Below are positions 37,301 to 46,966 of a stretch of 64,000 bases of DNA, one piece after another. Position 1 is the first letter of the stretch, and each line of letters opens with the position of its first letter. The notes below the pieces were generated by a model. The model saw only the letters and a program-made list of their open reading frames with translations. It made no database searches and had not been told where the DNA came from. Source of the stretch: Epsilonproteobacteria bacterium tcs-49 (GTDB lineage: Bacteria > Campylobacterota > Campylobacteria > Campylobacterales > Sulfurovaceae); assembly GCA_002049495.1 (NCBI GenBank), contig LLYS01000001.1, forward strand, positions 310,001 through 374,000, in the 5' to 3' direction. Both the position numbers and the translations under genes were made by a program.

Positions 37301-40300
37301 TCTTCTATGCTAACTTCTCCATCACCTTTGACAAAGTAGTAATCAGTATCAGAAACAGCTTTTGCCAACACTTCATAAAAATCGTAACGCTCATTTTTAA
37401 AGTAAAAATGCTCAATCATCCCCTCATTGTATCCATCTTTAATCGTAACACTTCCAAAAGCTCTGCCAAAAGCATCAAGTTTACTTCCAAGTTCATCATG
37501 AATATGAATCACCATATCATCATCTATTCTTTCAATCGATACTCTTGATATATCTAAATTTGTAAACCGAACGGTATCTGGTGCATTTTCATCACTTCCT
37601 GCATCGATTATCGTATCACTTCCATCCCCCCAAGCATACAGATAAACATTTTGACTATCTGAACCAAGTAAAGTATCATCTCCCTGACCACCTTCAAGTA
37701 CGTCATTGCCTAAATTACCGTCAAGGATGTCATTGCCTTCACCGCCTATTATGACATCGATGCCTTCACTTCCTACTACCGTATCATCTGCTTTAGAGGT
37801 ATAGATACGAACTCCGTCTTTGCCGCTAAAGTCATAGTTTTCTGCACTTTCATCACCAAAGTAGCGATTTCCTATATGTCCGGTTATACTTCCATCATGA
37901 AAACTTATCTCTATATTACTTTGCTTTAGCAAATAAGCGATTGTAGGATCACTAAAATAATCTGAATATATATCTTTTAAAACGCTTGTATGCTCTTTTT
38001 TAAGAAGTGATGCTAAAAGGTTAACTGATAACACCGTCTCAGCAGTAGTTGCTACGCCTCCTGCTACTCTACCTAGTGTATTATTAAGGGCATCATGTAA
38101 AAAGGTACAATTTGGAAAGTCTTCACCGTATAGTTTATTTGTAATGATCTTTGCAATAGTATCGTAACGCAAAGCTTCGTACTGATTGAGTACCTCTGCT
38201 ATTACTTCAACACTATTTCGCTCTTCACTGTTTAATCTTCTTCCATAAAACCTTTCAACAACAGCTATCTTTTTTTCATCACTATCACTTAAGTTGCTAT
38301 AGGCTATGGTGTCGCTGCTATCATATTGAAACCAAACATCACGAACCAACCCTTCACTACCGTCATTATTTGTATAGTTTGTTTCATTTGTGATCGAATT
38401 ACCGTTTTCCGTGGTTTGTTCAAAAGTGATGTTTTCATCACCCAAATCAATAGAAGTTATAGAGTTATCACTTAAAGTGCTTAACTCTCCCTCATCACTT
38501 TTTCCATTTAAATTATGATCATTCCAAACTAAAAGGTCAGAAAAGTTTTCATCGTTTACATCAAGAATATTGTCACCGTTGGTATCATACTTTTTCATAG
38601 CCTCATAACCGTTTGATGCACTATTTGTATCATCTATAGGTGAATACTCTCCAAATATCTCTTGACCGTGAGTTATCACCCCATCAGCATTTAGATCAAC
38701 AGCCAAAAGTGCGTCATCTTCTTCTATCCACGCTGTTTTTTCTCGTCTTCCGTCACCGTCATAATCAAAATATGCGTTTGATTCTTGTAATGAATTTGAG
38801 GTAACACCGTTATTGTTTAGATCAAGTACAATAGGAGGCGTGGTATCAACCGTTTCACCCTCTAGATCATACATCGCCCAGTTTTCCAAGATAGCATCTA
38901 TATCATTTTCAAAATCAGCCAGGTTTCCGCTTTCACTCAAAGCTTGAAACTCTTCTACGCTTTGGGCTAGTTCACTTTGTTCATTCATCGCTTCTTGCAG
39001 ACCAATTACATTTCCGCTACCTTCAGACTCTGGGAGATTCTGTACACCTTCATCTATCTCTTTATCATAGCTGTATCTTGTGTCTAATGTATCACTTTTT
39101 AACCAAACATTACTCAAAGTTCCTTTATATCCCACACCTTCAAAAATAGTTTGCGCACTTGCTCCGTTTAGTCCGCTTCCAGTATAGCGACTCTCTAGGG
39201 TAAAAGAATCTATATCGCTATCGCTCATCGCTTCAATAGAATCAACAGGAATCTCATTATCAATTTGTATAGCCTCAAAGGATTCACTAAAACTTCCAGT
39301 TTCTGCTACCTCGCCTTCTGAAGCCTCAATGCTGTCATCACCATTTGTCACAAATCCAACATCACGGATAATACCTGCACCGGTGCCTGTTTCAAACTTG
39401 GTTTCATTTAAAAGAATATTTCCGTTTTCCATTGTTTGTGCATATACACTGCCATCTTCTCTTTGTAAATTAATGGAACTAATTCCATTTTCTTGTAATG
39501 TAATTAATTCATCACTTGCACTCACTCCATCACGGTTTTTATCTTTCCAAAGTAACAGCTCATCATAGTTTGCATCATTAGCATCAATGACACCGTTACC
39601 GTCACTATCATACTGGCTCAAAGCTTCATACCCGCTAGTTGCGCATGATCCATCAGGCATCAGTGTATGTTTTCCAAATTGCTCAGCGCCGTTTGTTATC
39701 TTGCCGTCACCGTTTACATCTTGAACTAAAAGAGCATCCCCGGGGTCTATCCAAGCTGTTCTTTCTCGCTCACCGTCAGAATCATAATCAAAGTACGTAT
39801 TTGAATCTTGAAGTTTTGTTGAAGTGATCTCATTGCCGTTAAGATCAAGTACGATAGGATATGCAACTTCCGTTATTTCTATGTTAAAATGCTGGGCTAT
39901 GTCATATGTCGTTCCATCATTTAACTGTAAAGTTTCAACGCCGTACTTATTATAATCTTCATCCCATTTTTTAACTATCATCTTATCTGAAAGTTCGGTG
40001 ATGCTTTTTCCCTCTTGGCTAAGTCCAATGTAAAGATCATCGCCAATAAGTTCTGCCTCTATGTCATCTATAGAGATCCCTTCACCAAACTCGATCGTAT
40101 CGGTTCCACCATAGTAGTGGTTTGAACTATCAAAGATTATATCTTGACCATCACCTTTATTAAAAATGTATTTATCATTGCCTTCACCACCTAATAATAT
40201 GTCATTACCTCTACCGCCAATGATAATATCACTCCCTCCCGAAGCATATATAACATCATCACCGCCTTTTCCTTCAAGAGTGTTTGTGCCGTAAGTTCCG

Positions 40301-43300
40301 TATATATGTTCGTCAAGTTCACTTCCCACATAAGATGCAGACAATGGATCATCCGGATTTATATAAACTCCTCTTACTTCATTAATATCACCTAAATTTT
40401 TCTCCTCACCGTCTTGCAACACACTACCCACAACACCTAAAAACAATCCATCTTCTAATTCATCATTTAAAAACTTTACATAGTCGATAGATGAATTATA
40501 ATTTTTGTCATAATCATATAATGGTTCAGAATCATTAAACCAGTTTGCCACCGTAATAGAATCTTCATTGGTTTGATTGCTTAATATCAAGTTTAAACCA
40601 TCTCTTTTTATAGTAATATCATTTTCAGTGATCCCTTCACCAAATTGTATGGTATCTCTTCCTCTTGAGTCTATGATCGTATCTAGTCCATCGCCTTTAT
40701 TGAAAATGTATGTATCATCACCGTCTCTGCCATCAAGAATATCATTGCCGGCTCCTCCAGTGATCTTATCACCGTAAAATGAACCTGTGACAATATCATT
40801 ACCTTCTTTTCCTATAAGAATATCTCCTTGACTGTTTCCTATTAATGTATCATTAGCTTGTGTTCCTTCAAAAACATTTTCTTCAAGCATATCTAGTAAT
40901 CTGCTACTGCTTCCATCTTGAAATTCTAAAAACTCAACATTACTACCCGTTACACCATTTACAATTCTAAGAGCAGGAATAGTTTCTGATGTCTCAGTAT
41001 CATATATACTTATAATGATATCACTTTCCCAAACAAAAATACTCAAATCATCTTTGGTAATTCCTTCAGTAAACTTTATTGTATTGGTTCCTTTACTGTC
41101 TATGATCGTATCTTTACCGTCACCCTTATTAAAAATATATGTATCATTTCCATCACCACCGTCAAGGATATCATCTCCCTGACCGCCGTTTATAGTATCA
41201 TTTCCGCTACCTGCATACACAACATCATCACCTTCTAATGCATCTATAACTTCATCATCTTGTGTACCTAAAATACTATCATTCTCATTAGTTTGCATAA
41301 GATCAAGTATCCCTGTTTGATCTAAAACCGTTCCATCACTGAATTTAATTTCTTCAAATCTTCCACTAACACTCCACTCATTGATCGTTATCTTTTGTGA
41401 AAGCTCATTAAAACTCTTGCCTTCTTCTTTTATACCGATATACAGATTAGTTCCATCTCCTTTTAACACAAGATCATCAGCGGTTATACCTTCACCAAAC
41501 TCTATGGTATCGACTCCTCCACTATCTAGAATTGTATCTTTTCCATCTCCTTTGTTGAATATATAGGAGTCATTACCTCCACCACCGTTTAATACATCAT
41601 TACCTTTACCGCCGTGTAAAGTATCATTTCCATCTTTACCGTAAAGTACATCGTTACCCAACTCACCTTCTAATGTATCATCTCCTTCTTCTGCATAGAT
41701 AAGATCATTTCCTTCTTTAGAGTTTAAAGTGTCATCATTCTCAGTTCCATACATCTCATCATCTTCATTTGTCCCTATATGTGAAACTATATCATCAACA
41801 CTCCATACTTCACCGTCATGAAATGTAATGTTTTCTATTTGATTATCTGTATCATACCAATCTTTAACCGTTATCGTTTGTGAAAGTTCGTCAAAACTTT
41901 TTCCATCTTCTTTTACACCGATATACAGATTGGTTCCATCACCTTTTACTACAAGATCATCGGATGTTATCCCTTCACCAAAGGTTATACTATCACTGTT
42001 TCCTAAAGTATCTACGATCATATCTTTACCATCACCCTTGTTAAAGATATATGTGTCACTTCCCGCTCCGCCGTTTAGCGTATCATCGCCGCTACCTCCA
42101 CGCAAAGTATCATTTCCGCCTCCTGCATTGATAACATCATCACCCACACCGCCGTTAAGCGTATCGTTTCGTTCCGTGCCGTATATCTCATCATCTGCAT
42201 CCGTACCCAAATGTGAAACCATATCATCAACGTCCCATGCCGTGCCATCACTAAAAACGATACCTTCTACCCTAGTGTTTTTGTTATACCAATTCTTTAC
42301 CGTTATCGTTTGTGAAAGCTCATTAAAACTTTTTCCATCTTCTTTTACACCGATATACAAATTGGTTCCATCGCCTTTTAACACAAGATCATCGGGTGTT
42401 ATACCATCACCAAATTCTATACCGTCAACTCCTCTGCTATCTATGATCGTATCTTTTCCGTCACCTTTGTAAAAAAAGTAAGTATCGCTGCCGCCTCTTC
42501 CTATGAGTGTATCATCGCCTTTATCTCCAAAAATCTCATCACTTTCATCCGTGCCGTAAACGGTGTCATTAAGCGTCGTAGAAAAACGCCCTACTATATC
42601 TTTTGCATCAAGAGTTGTGCCGTCATTAAAACTGATGTACTCTATACGATTGTCTTTATTGTGCCAATCTTTAATAATGATTTGATCACTTAATTCCGAC
42701 AGCGATTTATCCCCATCTTTTAGATATACGCTTATATCATCACCGTTACTTTTTATGATGATATCTTCTACACTGATCCCTTCTGCAAAGCTTACGGTGT
42801 CACTGCTACCTGCAGTATCTACGATCATATCTTTACCGTCGCCTTTGTTAAAAAGGTAAGTATCGCTGCCGCTGCCCCCTTTTAGCAAGTCACTGCCCTT
42901 GCCGCCGCTTATGACATCATCACCCCTTTGTGCGTCTATGATATCTCTGCCGTCGTTGCCATGTAGTAGGTTTGCTTCTTTGTTCCCCTCTATCTTGTCA
43001 TTTTCATCCGTACCTTGTACTTCGTTGTTTAGCTGCATCTGCCCTGAGTAAAACAGTATCTTTCTTATGATCTTTTCACCCTCATTAGTTTGAATGCTTT
43101 CATTACCTTTATACCCTGCTATCATATCTCTTGCATCTTGGCTATTTGGCAGATAAAGCGTAACACTGTCATCTTCGTTTGTTTGTATATAGAGGTAATC
43201 TGATAATCTATCTGAAGAGTTTATAGTTCCATCATGATTACTATCGTAGCCGCTAAGAAGTGTTTGGTAAGGATTTAGCTTTATCCGTTGTATGGCTCCT

Positions 43301-44094
43301 GCTTCACCTAAACCTTGAAGTTCTCCTACATCTGTTACACCGTTGTAGTTTCTATCTGTCCAAAAGGCAAGTCCCGAGTTATCTGTTTCATCTATAACCC
43401 CGTCATTGTTACTATCAAATGATTTTAACGCTTGGATGGTATCTTCTTTTTTCCCTTGAGAAGTTATCATGTGATTTCCCACTACTTCGGCTCCGCTTGT
43501 TATCTTGCCGTCATTGTTTAAATCTTTTACTACCAACCACTCATTTGGACTCATCCAAGTTATCATCTTTTCTTCTATACCGTTTGCATCCATATCAAAG
43601 TATACTCCGCCACTTGGATTGGAGTTGTTTTCATAAGAAAAGAGTACATCTCTCATGATACCTTCACCGTTAGTATCAGTGAAACTTGTTTGTTGTACTA
43701 TGGTATTACCCTCTTCACTTTGTGGTAGATACTCTTGCTGTGAAAGCTTTAGTGAACTAACACCAGCTTGTTCTAAACTTTTTAGCTCTCCTGCATCGGT
43801 TTGCCCATCTTGGTTAGAATCGATCCAGAGTTTAAGTTCACTAAATCTTTCATCGTTGCTATCGATGACATTATCACTGTTACTGTCATAATCATAGAGT
43901 GCTTGGTAACCGCTTTTAGCGTAAGTTCCGTCACTGTTTATAGTGTAGTTACCAAAGAGTTCGTTTCCATTGTCTATGGTACCGTTTGCATTTTTATCAT
44001 TTACTAAAAGTGCATCTTCACCTTGTATCCAAGCGGTGTTTTCTTTGACGCTATCACCGTCATAGTCAAAGAGTGCTTGTGAAGCAGCAAGCAT
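34315..44094 (-). CDS. Giant RTX / EF-hand / cadherin-like repeat protein, N-terminally cut
   Basis: A frame of 3259 codons. By coordinate, calcium-binding EF-hand-like modules lie at 44.09-43.1 kb, many RTX/HBL units of about 430 bp at 43.0-40.0 kb, and EF-hand modules again near 39.8 and 38.8 kb (both opening PIVLDLN). A unique helical stretch (38.25-37.85 kb) and more RTX follow. Five cadherin-like repeats span about 36.7-35.3 kb, then a last RTX block and the export region, shared with the 27.6 kb protein. Its first module starts mid-repeat, lacking the PIVLDLN part. It is probably an adhesin or matrix protein exported by the nearby type I system. Confidence 0.9.
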   Translation of the reverse strand: MLAASQALFDYDGDSVKENTAWIQGEDALLVNDKNANGTIDNGNELFGNYTINSDGTYAKSGYQALYDYDSNSDNVIDSNDERFSELKLWIDSNQDGQTDAGELKSLEQAGVSSLKLSQQEYLPQSEEGNTIVQQTSFTDTNGEGIMRDVLFSYENNSNPSGGVYFDMDANGIEEKMITWMSPNEWLVVKDLNNDGKITSGAEVVGNHMITSQGKKEDTIQALKSFDSNNDGVIDETDNSGLAFWTDRNYNGVTDVGELQGLGEAGAIQRIKLNPYQTLLSGYDSNHDGTINSSDRLSDYLYIQTNEDDSVTLYLPNSQDARDMIAGYKGNESIQTNEGEKIIRKILFYSGQMQLNNEVQGTDENDKIEGNKEANLLHGNDGRDIIDAQRGDDVISGGKGSDLLKGGSGSDTYLFNKGDGKDMIVDTAGSSDTVSFAEGISVEDIIIKSNGDDISVYLKDGDKSLSELSDQIIIKDWHNKDNRIEYISFNDGTTLDAKDIVGRFSTTLNDTVYGTDESDEIFGDKGDDTLIGRGGSDTYFFYKGDGKDTIIDSRGVDGIEFGDGITPDDLVLKGDGTNLYIGVKEDGKSFNELSQTITVKNWYNKNTRVEGIVFSDGTAWDVDDMVSHLGTDADDEIYGTERNDTLNGGVGDDVINAGGGNDTLRGGSGDDTLNGGAGSDTYIFNKGDGKDMIVDTLGNSDSITFGEGITSDDLVVKGDGTNLYIGVKEDGKSFDELSQTITVKDWYDTDNQIENITFHDGEVWSVDDIVSHIGTNEDDEMYGTENDDTLNSKEGNDLIYAEEGDDTLEGELGNDVLYGKDGNDTLHGGKGNDVLNGGGGNDSYIFNKGDGKDTILDSGGVDTIEFGEGITADDLVLKGDGTNLYIGIKEEGKSFNELSQKITINEWSVSGRFEEIKFSDGTVLDQTGILDLMQTNENDSILGTQDDEVIDALEGDDVVYAGSGNDTINGGQGDDILDGGDGNDTYIFNKGDGKDTIIDSKGTNTIKFTEGITKDDLSIFVWESDIIISIYDTETSETIPALRIVNGVTGSNVEFLEFQDGSSSRLLDMLEENVFEGTQANDTLIGNSQGDILIGKEGNDIVTGSFYGDKITGGAGNDILDGRDGDDTYIFNKGDGLDTIIDSRGRDTIQFGEGITENDITIKRDGLNLILSNQTNEDSITVANWFNDSEPLYDYDKNYNSSIDYVKFLNDELEDGLFLGVVGSVLQDGEEKNLGDINEVRGVYINPDDPLSASYVGSELDEHIYGTYGTNTLEGKGGDDVIYASGGSDIIIGGRGNDILLGGEGNDKYIFNKGDGQDIIFDSSNHYYGGTDTIEFGEGISIDDIEAELIGDDLYIGLSQEGKSITELSDKMIVKKWDEDYNKYGVETLQLNDGTTYDIAQHFNIEITEVAYPIVLDLNGNEITSTKLQDSNTYFDYDSDGERERTAWIDPGDALLVQDVNGDGKITNGAEQFGKHTLMPDGSCATSGYEALSQYDSDGNGVIDANDANYDELLLWKDKNRDGVSASDELITLQENGISSINLQREDGSVYAQTMENGNILLNETKFETGTGAGIIRDVGFVTNGDDSIEASEGEVAETGSFSESFEAIQIDNEIPVDSIEAMSDSDIDSFTLESRYTGSGLNGASAQTIFEGVGYKGTLSNVWLKSDTLDTRYSYDKEIDEGVQNLPESEGSGNVIGLQEAMNEQSELAQSVEEFQALSESGNLADFENDIDAILENWAMYDLEGETVDTTPPIVLDLNNNGVTSNSLQESNAYFDYDGDGRREKTAWIEEDDALLAVDLNADGVITHGQEIFGEYSPIDDTNSASNGYEAMKKYDTNGDNILDVNDENFSDLLVWNDHNLNGKSDEGELSTLSDNSITSIDLGDENITFEQTTENGNSITNETNYTNNDGSEGLVRDVWFQYDSSDTIAYSNLSDSDEKKIAVVERFYGRRLNSEERNSVEVIAEVLNQYEALRYDTIAKIITNKLYGEDFPNCTFLHDALNNTLGRVAGGVATTAETVLSVNLLASLLKKEHTSVLKDIYSDYFSDPTIAYLLKQSNIEISFHDGSITGHIGNRYFGDESAENYDFSGKDGVRIYTSKADDTVVGSEGIDVIIGGEGNDILDGNLGNDVLEGGQGDDTLLGSDSQNVYLYAWGDGSDTIIDAGSDENAPDTVRFTNLDISRVSIERIDDDMVIHIHDELGSKLDAFGRAFGSVTIKDGYNEGMIEHFYFKNERYDFYEVLAKAVSDTDYYFVKGDGEVSIEDNGGTDTLHFGEGIAQDDVRVKIVEDTMIIALNEEGVGFDDLKDKLTISNYQDAIEHFYFEDGTTIDINEMKLISYSTENLEGDDSDQTIYGSEENELFDAKAGDDTLYGEGGDDLYMFGLGDGNDVVYDTAGNDTVMFKEGVTLESVQSQLVGDDLILTLEDGSSLKLSSWTNSDIRIENIVDSQGNALDLSQTVVPTVYDTTSQGLEDENLQGSIEVENSEELSYELIEQPLHGTLDLDTQNGTWEYTPNENYNGEDSFKVNVINEFGGAATSNVSLNIEAINDAPEVDEAQKQITLANATTANDNIEATDVEGDALSYTLSSQPQNGSLQINDDGSWEYVANDSYLGEDSAVISISDGNGGIVEQTLNFTITEQTNQSPTLEEESVSVTLEDKRETSGEIEATDPDGDTLTYSVKTDAQHGTITVDEEGNWSYNVAGHYIGSDSAVINIDDGNGGSVEQTLKFDIKVSDPVVSDLSLQLQEDGFVQSAFSVDNPVGGELLYEVVADSTDGTFSLGSEGEFTYTPEADYYGDDSVTVKVTNAYGLSDTATLDLSIESVNDLPELEKPYEEFDLLNAREVGGRIEAFDVEGDEISYTVLSNPDNATFTVDAQGNWHYRADDSFNGTDSAVIGVDDGSGTFVKKRLDFSVDGYVYGGESFTIDSDSSDDLLLSGMNKGDFTLDKSGSDMLVHIPKDGTTVTVKDYFSAPSKGIGAILTDEGKLDLGKETIQDPRTFWSFSFGRADDSRDTLMGGSSNTDWLQGNGGDDLLFGEGGGDRLRGNGGDDTLFGGSGRDTLYGDNGADHLYGDAGRDTLLGGKGVDVLIGGSGNDKLYGEEGDDTLLGGLGNDLLKGGEGDDVYMFEKGDGRDRIFDDTPSRNRGFLSWLFPQKNNGGNDTVVLGEGIEKEDVSFLIKRGDLHLQYSPEDSLVVKNQNNDNARIEKIVLSDGNYLNHEDIDLVVQQINAYAKEKDMHRIDNETIRKNEELMQIVQSGWG
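34370..34434. repeat. 65-bp exact repeat, copy 2 (RTX export signal)
   Basis: Identical to 27657-27721, in the same orientation and the same place within the 3' end of the giant RTX gene. The two copies lie about 6.7 kb apart. Confidence 0.95.
41370..42400. repeat. Imperfect ~430-490 bp tandem units in the giant RTX gene
   Basis: Near-identical stretches of over 100 bp start near 41376, 41866 and 42297. Each reads on the plus strand as a variant of TTTTGTGAAAGCTC... followed by CCGATATACA and GATCATC. They encode repeated KSFNELSQTITVK / DGTNLYIGVKE modules. High DNA identity suggests recent unit duplication or conversion. Confidence 0.85.
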
Positions 44095-44095
44095 A

Positions 44096-44527
44096 CTACC
44101 TGTACGTCATCCGCTGAATCTGCCGCCACTGTTTGGGGGTTACGATCTTTTTAAACCGGTTGAGCGCATCGATCCGGCTGTCCATAGCTTCTCGCTTCAA
44201 GGTGGCGATTGCATCAAGAAGCTCTTTAAGCTCCGCTTTCCCATGCCCTTTTGCCACCATGCGCTGCACCTTTTTTTCCAAGGTGAACGCTTCACGCATT
44301 TTGCTTTGGAACAGGGGCACATACACCGCTTTGATCTCCTTTTTTATACGCATCTTTTGCTCTGTGTTAAGTTGCAGCTTATCGTTATGCAGCTTTACCA
44401 GTTTGCCCGGGTGGGGCAAAAAAACCAATTCGTCAATCCTGAACTTGTTGCTTTTACCTGACGCCGCTTCGGCTTGCAGCGCAAAAACAAACGCCAGAAA
44501 AACTATTCCTGCTATCCTTTGCATCAT
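44096..44527 (-). CDS. Spy/CpxP-like periplasmic protein
   Basis: A 143-residue protein with a signal peptide (residues 1-21, ending AEAASG) and an all-helical mature part. The helices carry LNTEQKMRIKKEIK and a closing VTPKQWRQIQ, like the LTxxQ motifs of Spy and CpxP. Such proteins act as periplasmic chaperones or envelope stress sensors. It follows the outer-membrane protein gene by 6 bases. Its stop is one base before the start of the giant RTX frame. The family call is moderate because LTxxQ is only approximately matched. Confidence 0.7.
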   Translation of the reverse strand: MMQRIAGIVFLAFVFALQAEAASGKSNKFRIDELVFLPHPGKLVKLHNDKLQLNTEQKMRIKKEIKAVYVPLFQSKMREAFTLEKKVQRMVAKGHGKAELKELLDAIATLKREAMDSRIDALNRFKKIVTPKQWRQIQRMTYR

Positions 44528-44533
44528 GCCCCC

Positions 44534-45478
44534 TTAAAAGTTATATCCCAGGCGAAACATCACCCTGTGATCTTCACTCAACCCCCCGGTATTGCTGGAG
44601 ATATCGTAGTTATTGTCGCGATGGATCATCTTTGCATAACCCGCACTGAGGTCGAACTTCCGGTTTGGACGAAAGTGCACCTCCGGAGAAAGGTAGGCGA
44701 AGGTACCGCCGCTATATGCCACCTCCACCCCGCGGCTTCTATGTTTATCCGTATGGTGGCCGTGCAGCCCCAGACCGATATCGATACGGGGATTAAGCGC
44801 ATAGTTATATCCGATATTCCACGTCACCTTGTTACCGAATTCATATGCGTTATCCCCCACGTTGGTTTTTTTATAGGTCACATGCGCGTCGATGCGCGAA
44901 TGCGGCAATATCTTCGTCATCCCTATCTCCGCCAAATAATCCGTACTGCCGCTTCCAAGCTGCATCGTAGGGGTCTTGGCACTGCCCTGCGGCGTTGCAA
45001 ACACCCTTTGCGTATCCCCCGTAGGCAGTTTGACCCCGGCACCCACGCAGAGATTGACTGGATCGCCCTTTCTTTGATCGCTGAGTGCATAGCGCACAAA
45101 AGAGACCACATCCCCCAACCCTTCGTTGGAATTGTCATACACCCGTTTACTGACCGGATGCATGACACTGTTTTCTTTTTTTACGCGGGGAATGACCACC
45201 CGCATATCCAAGCCCGGGACGATCCCGCGGCGATAGACGAACTTGGTCACGTCCATCTTCATGGATCTGTTTTTCCCGTCGACTACCTTTTCATCCCCGC
45301 TGTAGGCACTTTTTTTACTGACGTGCATATGTTTTATCACAAAGCGCTGCCGGGAGGGTTTGTAAACCATCCCGTTACTGCCGCTTACTGTTCCCAGGGG
45401 GACGGTTTTACCCTCCGTATCCTGCGCAGACAGCGTCACCGCGGCGACAAATACCGCCGTTGTTACCGATCTCTTCAT
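44534..45478 (-). CDS. Outer-membrane beta-barrel protein, unknown substrate
   Basis: A 314-residue protein with a signal peptide (residues 1-23) and alternating amphipathic strands (MRVVIPRV, VNLCVGAGVKLPTG, IDIGLGLHGHH, FRLGYNF). The terminal phenylalanine is typical of barrels that the BAM complex inserts. It resembles the phenol-degradation MetA / transporter-like barrel group, but I cannot name the family with confidence. It lies within the operon of flavodoxin and a Spy-like protein, with gaps of 5 and 6 bases. Confidence 0.65.
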   Translation of the reverse strand: MKRSVTTAVFVAAVTLSAQDTEGKTVPLGTVSGSNGMVYKPSRQRFVIKHMHVSKKSAYSGDEKVVDGKNRSMKMDVTKFVYRRGIVPGLDMRVVIPRVKKENSVMHPVSKRVYDNSNEGLGDVVSFVRYALSDQRKGDPVNLCVGAGVKLPTGDTQRVFATPQGSAKTPTMQLGSGSTDYLAEIGMTKILPHSRIDAHVTYKKTNVGDNAYEFGNKVTWNIGYNYALNPRIDIGLGLHGHHTDKHRSRGVEVAYSGGTFAYLSPEVHFRPNRKFDLSAGYAKMIHRDNNYDISSNTGGLSEDHRVMFRLGYNF

Positions 45479-45483
45479 TCCTT

Positions 45484-45684
45484 TTATACCTTTCCTAAAA
45501 TCTGTAAAGTGTAATCTTTTTGCATCCTGTAGCGGATACGGTTTGTATCCAGCAAGCAGACAATTTCCAAAAATGCGGAAATATCCGCCTGGTTGTCCGG
45601 TCTGACACTGATAACGCTTTCACTCTTCTCATCAAAACAAAAACTTCCGTAATCGTTGATCCGGTCAATCAATTGTCCGCTCAT
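45484..45684 (-). CDS. Small conserved-looking protein after flavodoxin
   Basis: A 66-residue protein that I do not recognise. It is soluble, acidic in the first half, with a hydrophobic helix (ISAFLEIVCLLDTN) and a basic YRMQKDYTLQILG end. It starts 9 bases after flavodoxin and ends 5 bases before the barrel gene, which supports a real gene in the operon. The opposite strand has no better candidate. Confidence 0.65.
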   Translation of the reverse strand: MSGQLIDRINDYGSFCFDEKSESVISVRPDNQADISAFLEIVCLLDTNRIRYRMQKDYTLQILGKV

Positions 45685-45693
45685 AGTATCTCC

Positions 45694-46191
45694 TTAGCAG
45701 ATAAACTCTTTTATCGCCGCGCTCCACGTCTTTAACCGCTTCTCCGTGAGTTCATCCTGGTTATCCTCGTCAAGGGCCAATCCTACAAATTCATCCCCCG
45801 ACAGGGCTTTGGAATCCTCAAATCCGTAACCCTCCGCCGGCCAATGTCCCACGACGGTTCCCCCGGCTTGCACGACCTGTTCATGGATCATCCCCATAGC
45901 ATCGAGAAAGTTATCCTCATATCCCTCCTGATCTCCCAGACCGAAAAGCGCTACGGTTTTGCCGCTGAAATCCAGCTCGCAAAAATCCTCCCAATACTCC
46001 AGCCAATCATCTTGCAACTCTCCCTCGCCCCACGTGGAGCTTCCCAAAATCAATTTGTCATACGAGGCCATCTCCCCCACTCCGTTCGTTCCGATATCAA
46101 AGGTTGCCACACCGTCGAGATTTTGGGCCAAACGTTCGGCCACCTCTTTTGTATTGCCGGTACTGCTTGCGTAAAATATTGCCGTTGCCAT
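45694..46191 (-). CDS. fldA: Flavodoxin
   Basis: A 165-residue long-chain flavodoxin carrying FMN as a low-potential electron carrier. The FMN phosphate loop YASSTGNTKEVAERLA is at the N-terminus. LGSSTWGEGELQDDWLEYWEDF and LFGLGDQEGYEDNFLDAMG are the isoalloxazine-binding loops. In Campylobacterota it serves pyruvate and 2-oxoglutarate oxidoreductases. It follows the 254-residue gene by 10 bases and starts a run of closely spaced genes down to the giant RTX frame. Confidence 0.96.
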   Translation of the reverse strand: MATAIFYASSTGNTKEVAERLAQNLDGVATFDIGTNGVGEMASYDKLILGSSTWGEGELQDDWLEYWEDFCELDFSGKTVALFGLGDQEGYEDNFLDAMGMIHEQVVQAGGTVVGHWPAEGYGFEDSKALSGDEFVGLALDEDNQDELTEKRLKTWSAAIKEFIC

Positions 46192-46201
46192 TATTATCCT
46201 T

Positions 46202-46966
46202 TTATATAATTGATTTGAGCGAATAGGGGATCAACTTTATCCCGTAATCGCTACAGCTGTCCAGTTCTCTGACTTTGACCTCTATATGTTTGTTGAAATC
46301 TTTATTTTTGGGATAGACCAGATAAACCTGCTTAAAATCTCCCCCGTTTATACACGCTACCGCCCGTTTCAAGTGCTTCTCTACCAGGGGTGCTTTCTTG
46401 CTCAGATGGTGCCAGTAGGGATATATCTTGATCCCCCGGGAAGATCGCGGCAACAGATCGATGGAATCCTCATCCCCGCGAACCAAACGGTTGGCCTTGA
46501 TCTGCTCAATATTTTTTTGAACAAAACCTTTAAACAGTTGATCTGAATTTATCATCATAGCGGGCTCGGTACCCGAGAAGTATGAAATTAACCGTACCGC
46601 CGAGTCAAAGCTCCCGGAGCGGTCAAAGGATGTCGAAAAAGGTTGAGGCTGCATTTTTAAAGGATTTGCTTTTAAAAATTTATCGACACGCCCTATGGCA
46701 TACTTGTCTAATTGAACTTTTTTTGGGTCTACAGGAGAAATCCCGGGCACCGAACCCACATAGAGTAAAGAGTGGATCTTTTGGGTAAAGATCGTGTAAA
46801 GATCGCAATCAATGCACTTTTTCATATCCTCTTTACCGAATCTGAGTTCTTGGTCAACCGATGCGTTAAACAGCCGCAAAAACAGTTGTCGCCGTTTTGC
46901 GCTGTCGGTGCATTGTTCATATTCGGGCAGGTATTCCCGGCGTTTATCAAATCCGAACCGTTCCAT
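46202..46966 (-). CDS. Hypothetical protein heading the flavodoxin operon
   Basis: A 254-residue cytoplasmic protein that I do not recognise. There is no signal peptide or membrane segment. It has a CxxC in KKCIDCDLYTIF at about residue 50, a conserved-looking middle (FSTSFDRSGSFDSAVRLISYF) and a C-terminal part (ACINGGDFKQVYLVYPKNKDFNKHIEVKV) of mixed alpha/beta look. Its start has no strong alternative. It is the first gene of the unit leading to flavodoxin, and the spacing of 10 bases suggests they are linked. Confidence 0.7.
   Translation of the reverse strand: MERFGFDKRREYLPEYEQCTDSAKRRQLFLRLFNASVDQELRFGKEDMKKCIDCDLYTIFTQKIHSLLYVGSVPGISPVDPKKVQLDKYAIGRVDKFLKANPLKMQPQPFSTSFDRSGSFDSAVRLISYFSGTEPAMMINSDQLFKGFVQKNIEQIKANRLVRGDEDSIDLLPRSSRGIKIYPYWHHLSKKAPLVEKHLKRAVACINGGDFKQVYLVYPKNKDFNKHIEVKVRELDSCSDYGIKLIPYSLKSII

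Noticed and set aside
34315-44094. Regularly spaced repeats as a CRISPR array
   Set aside because: The repeats are in frame and encode RTX nonapeptides and other protein repeats; there are no unique spacers or cas genes.
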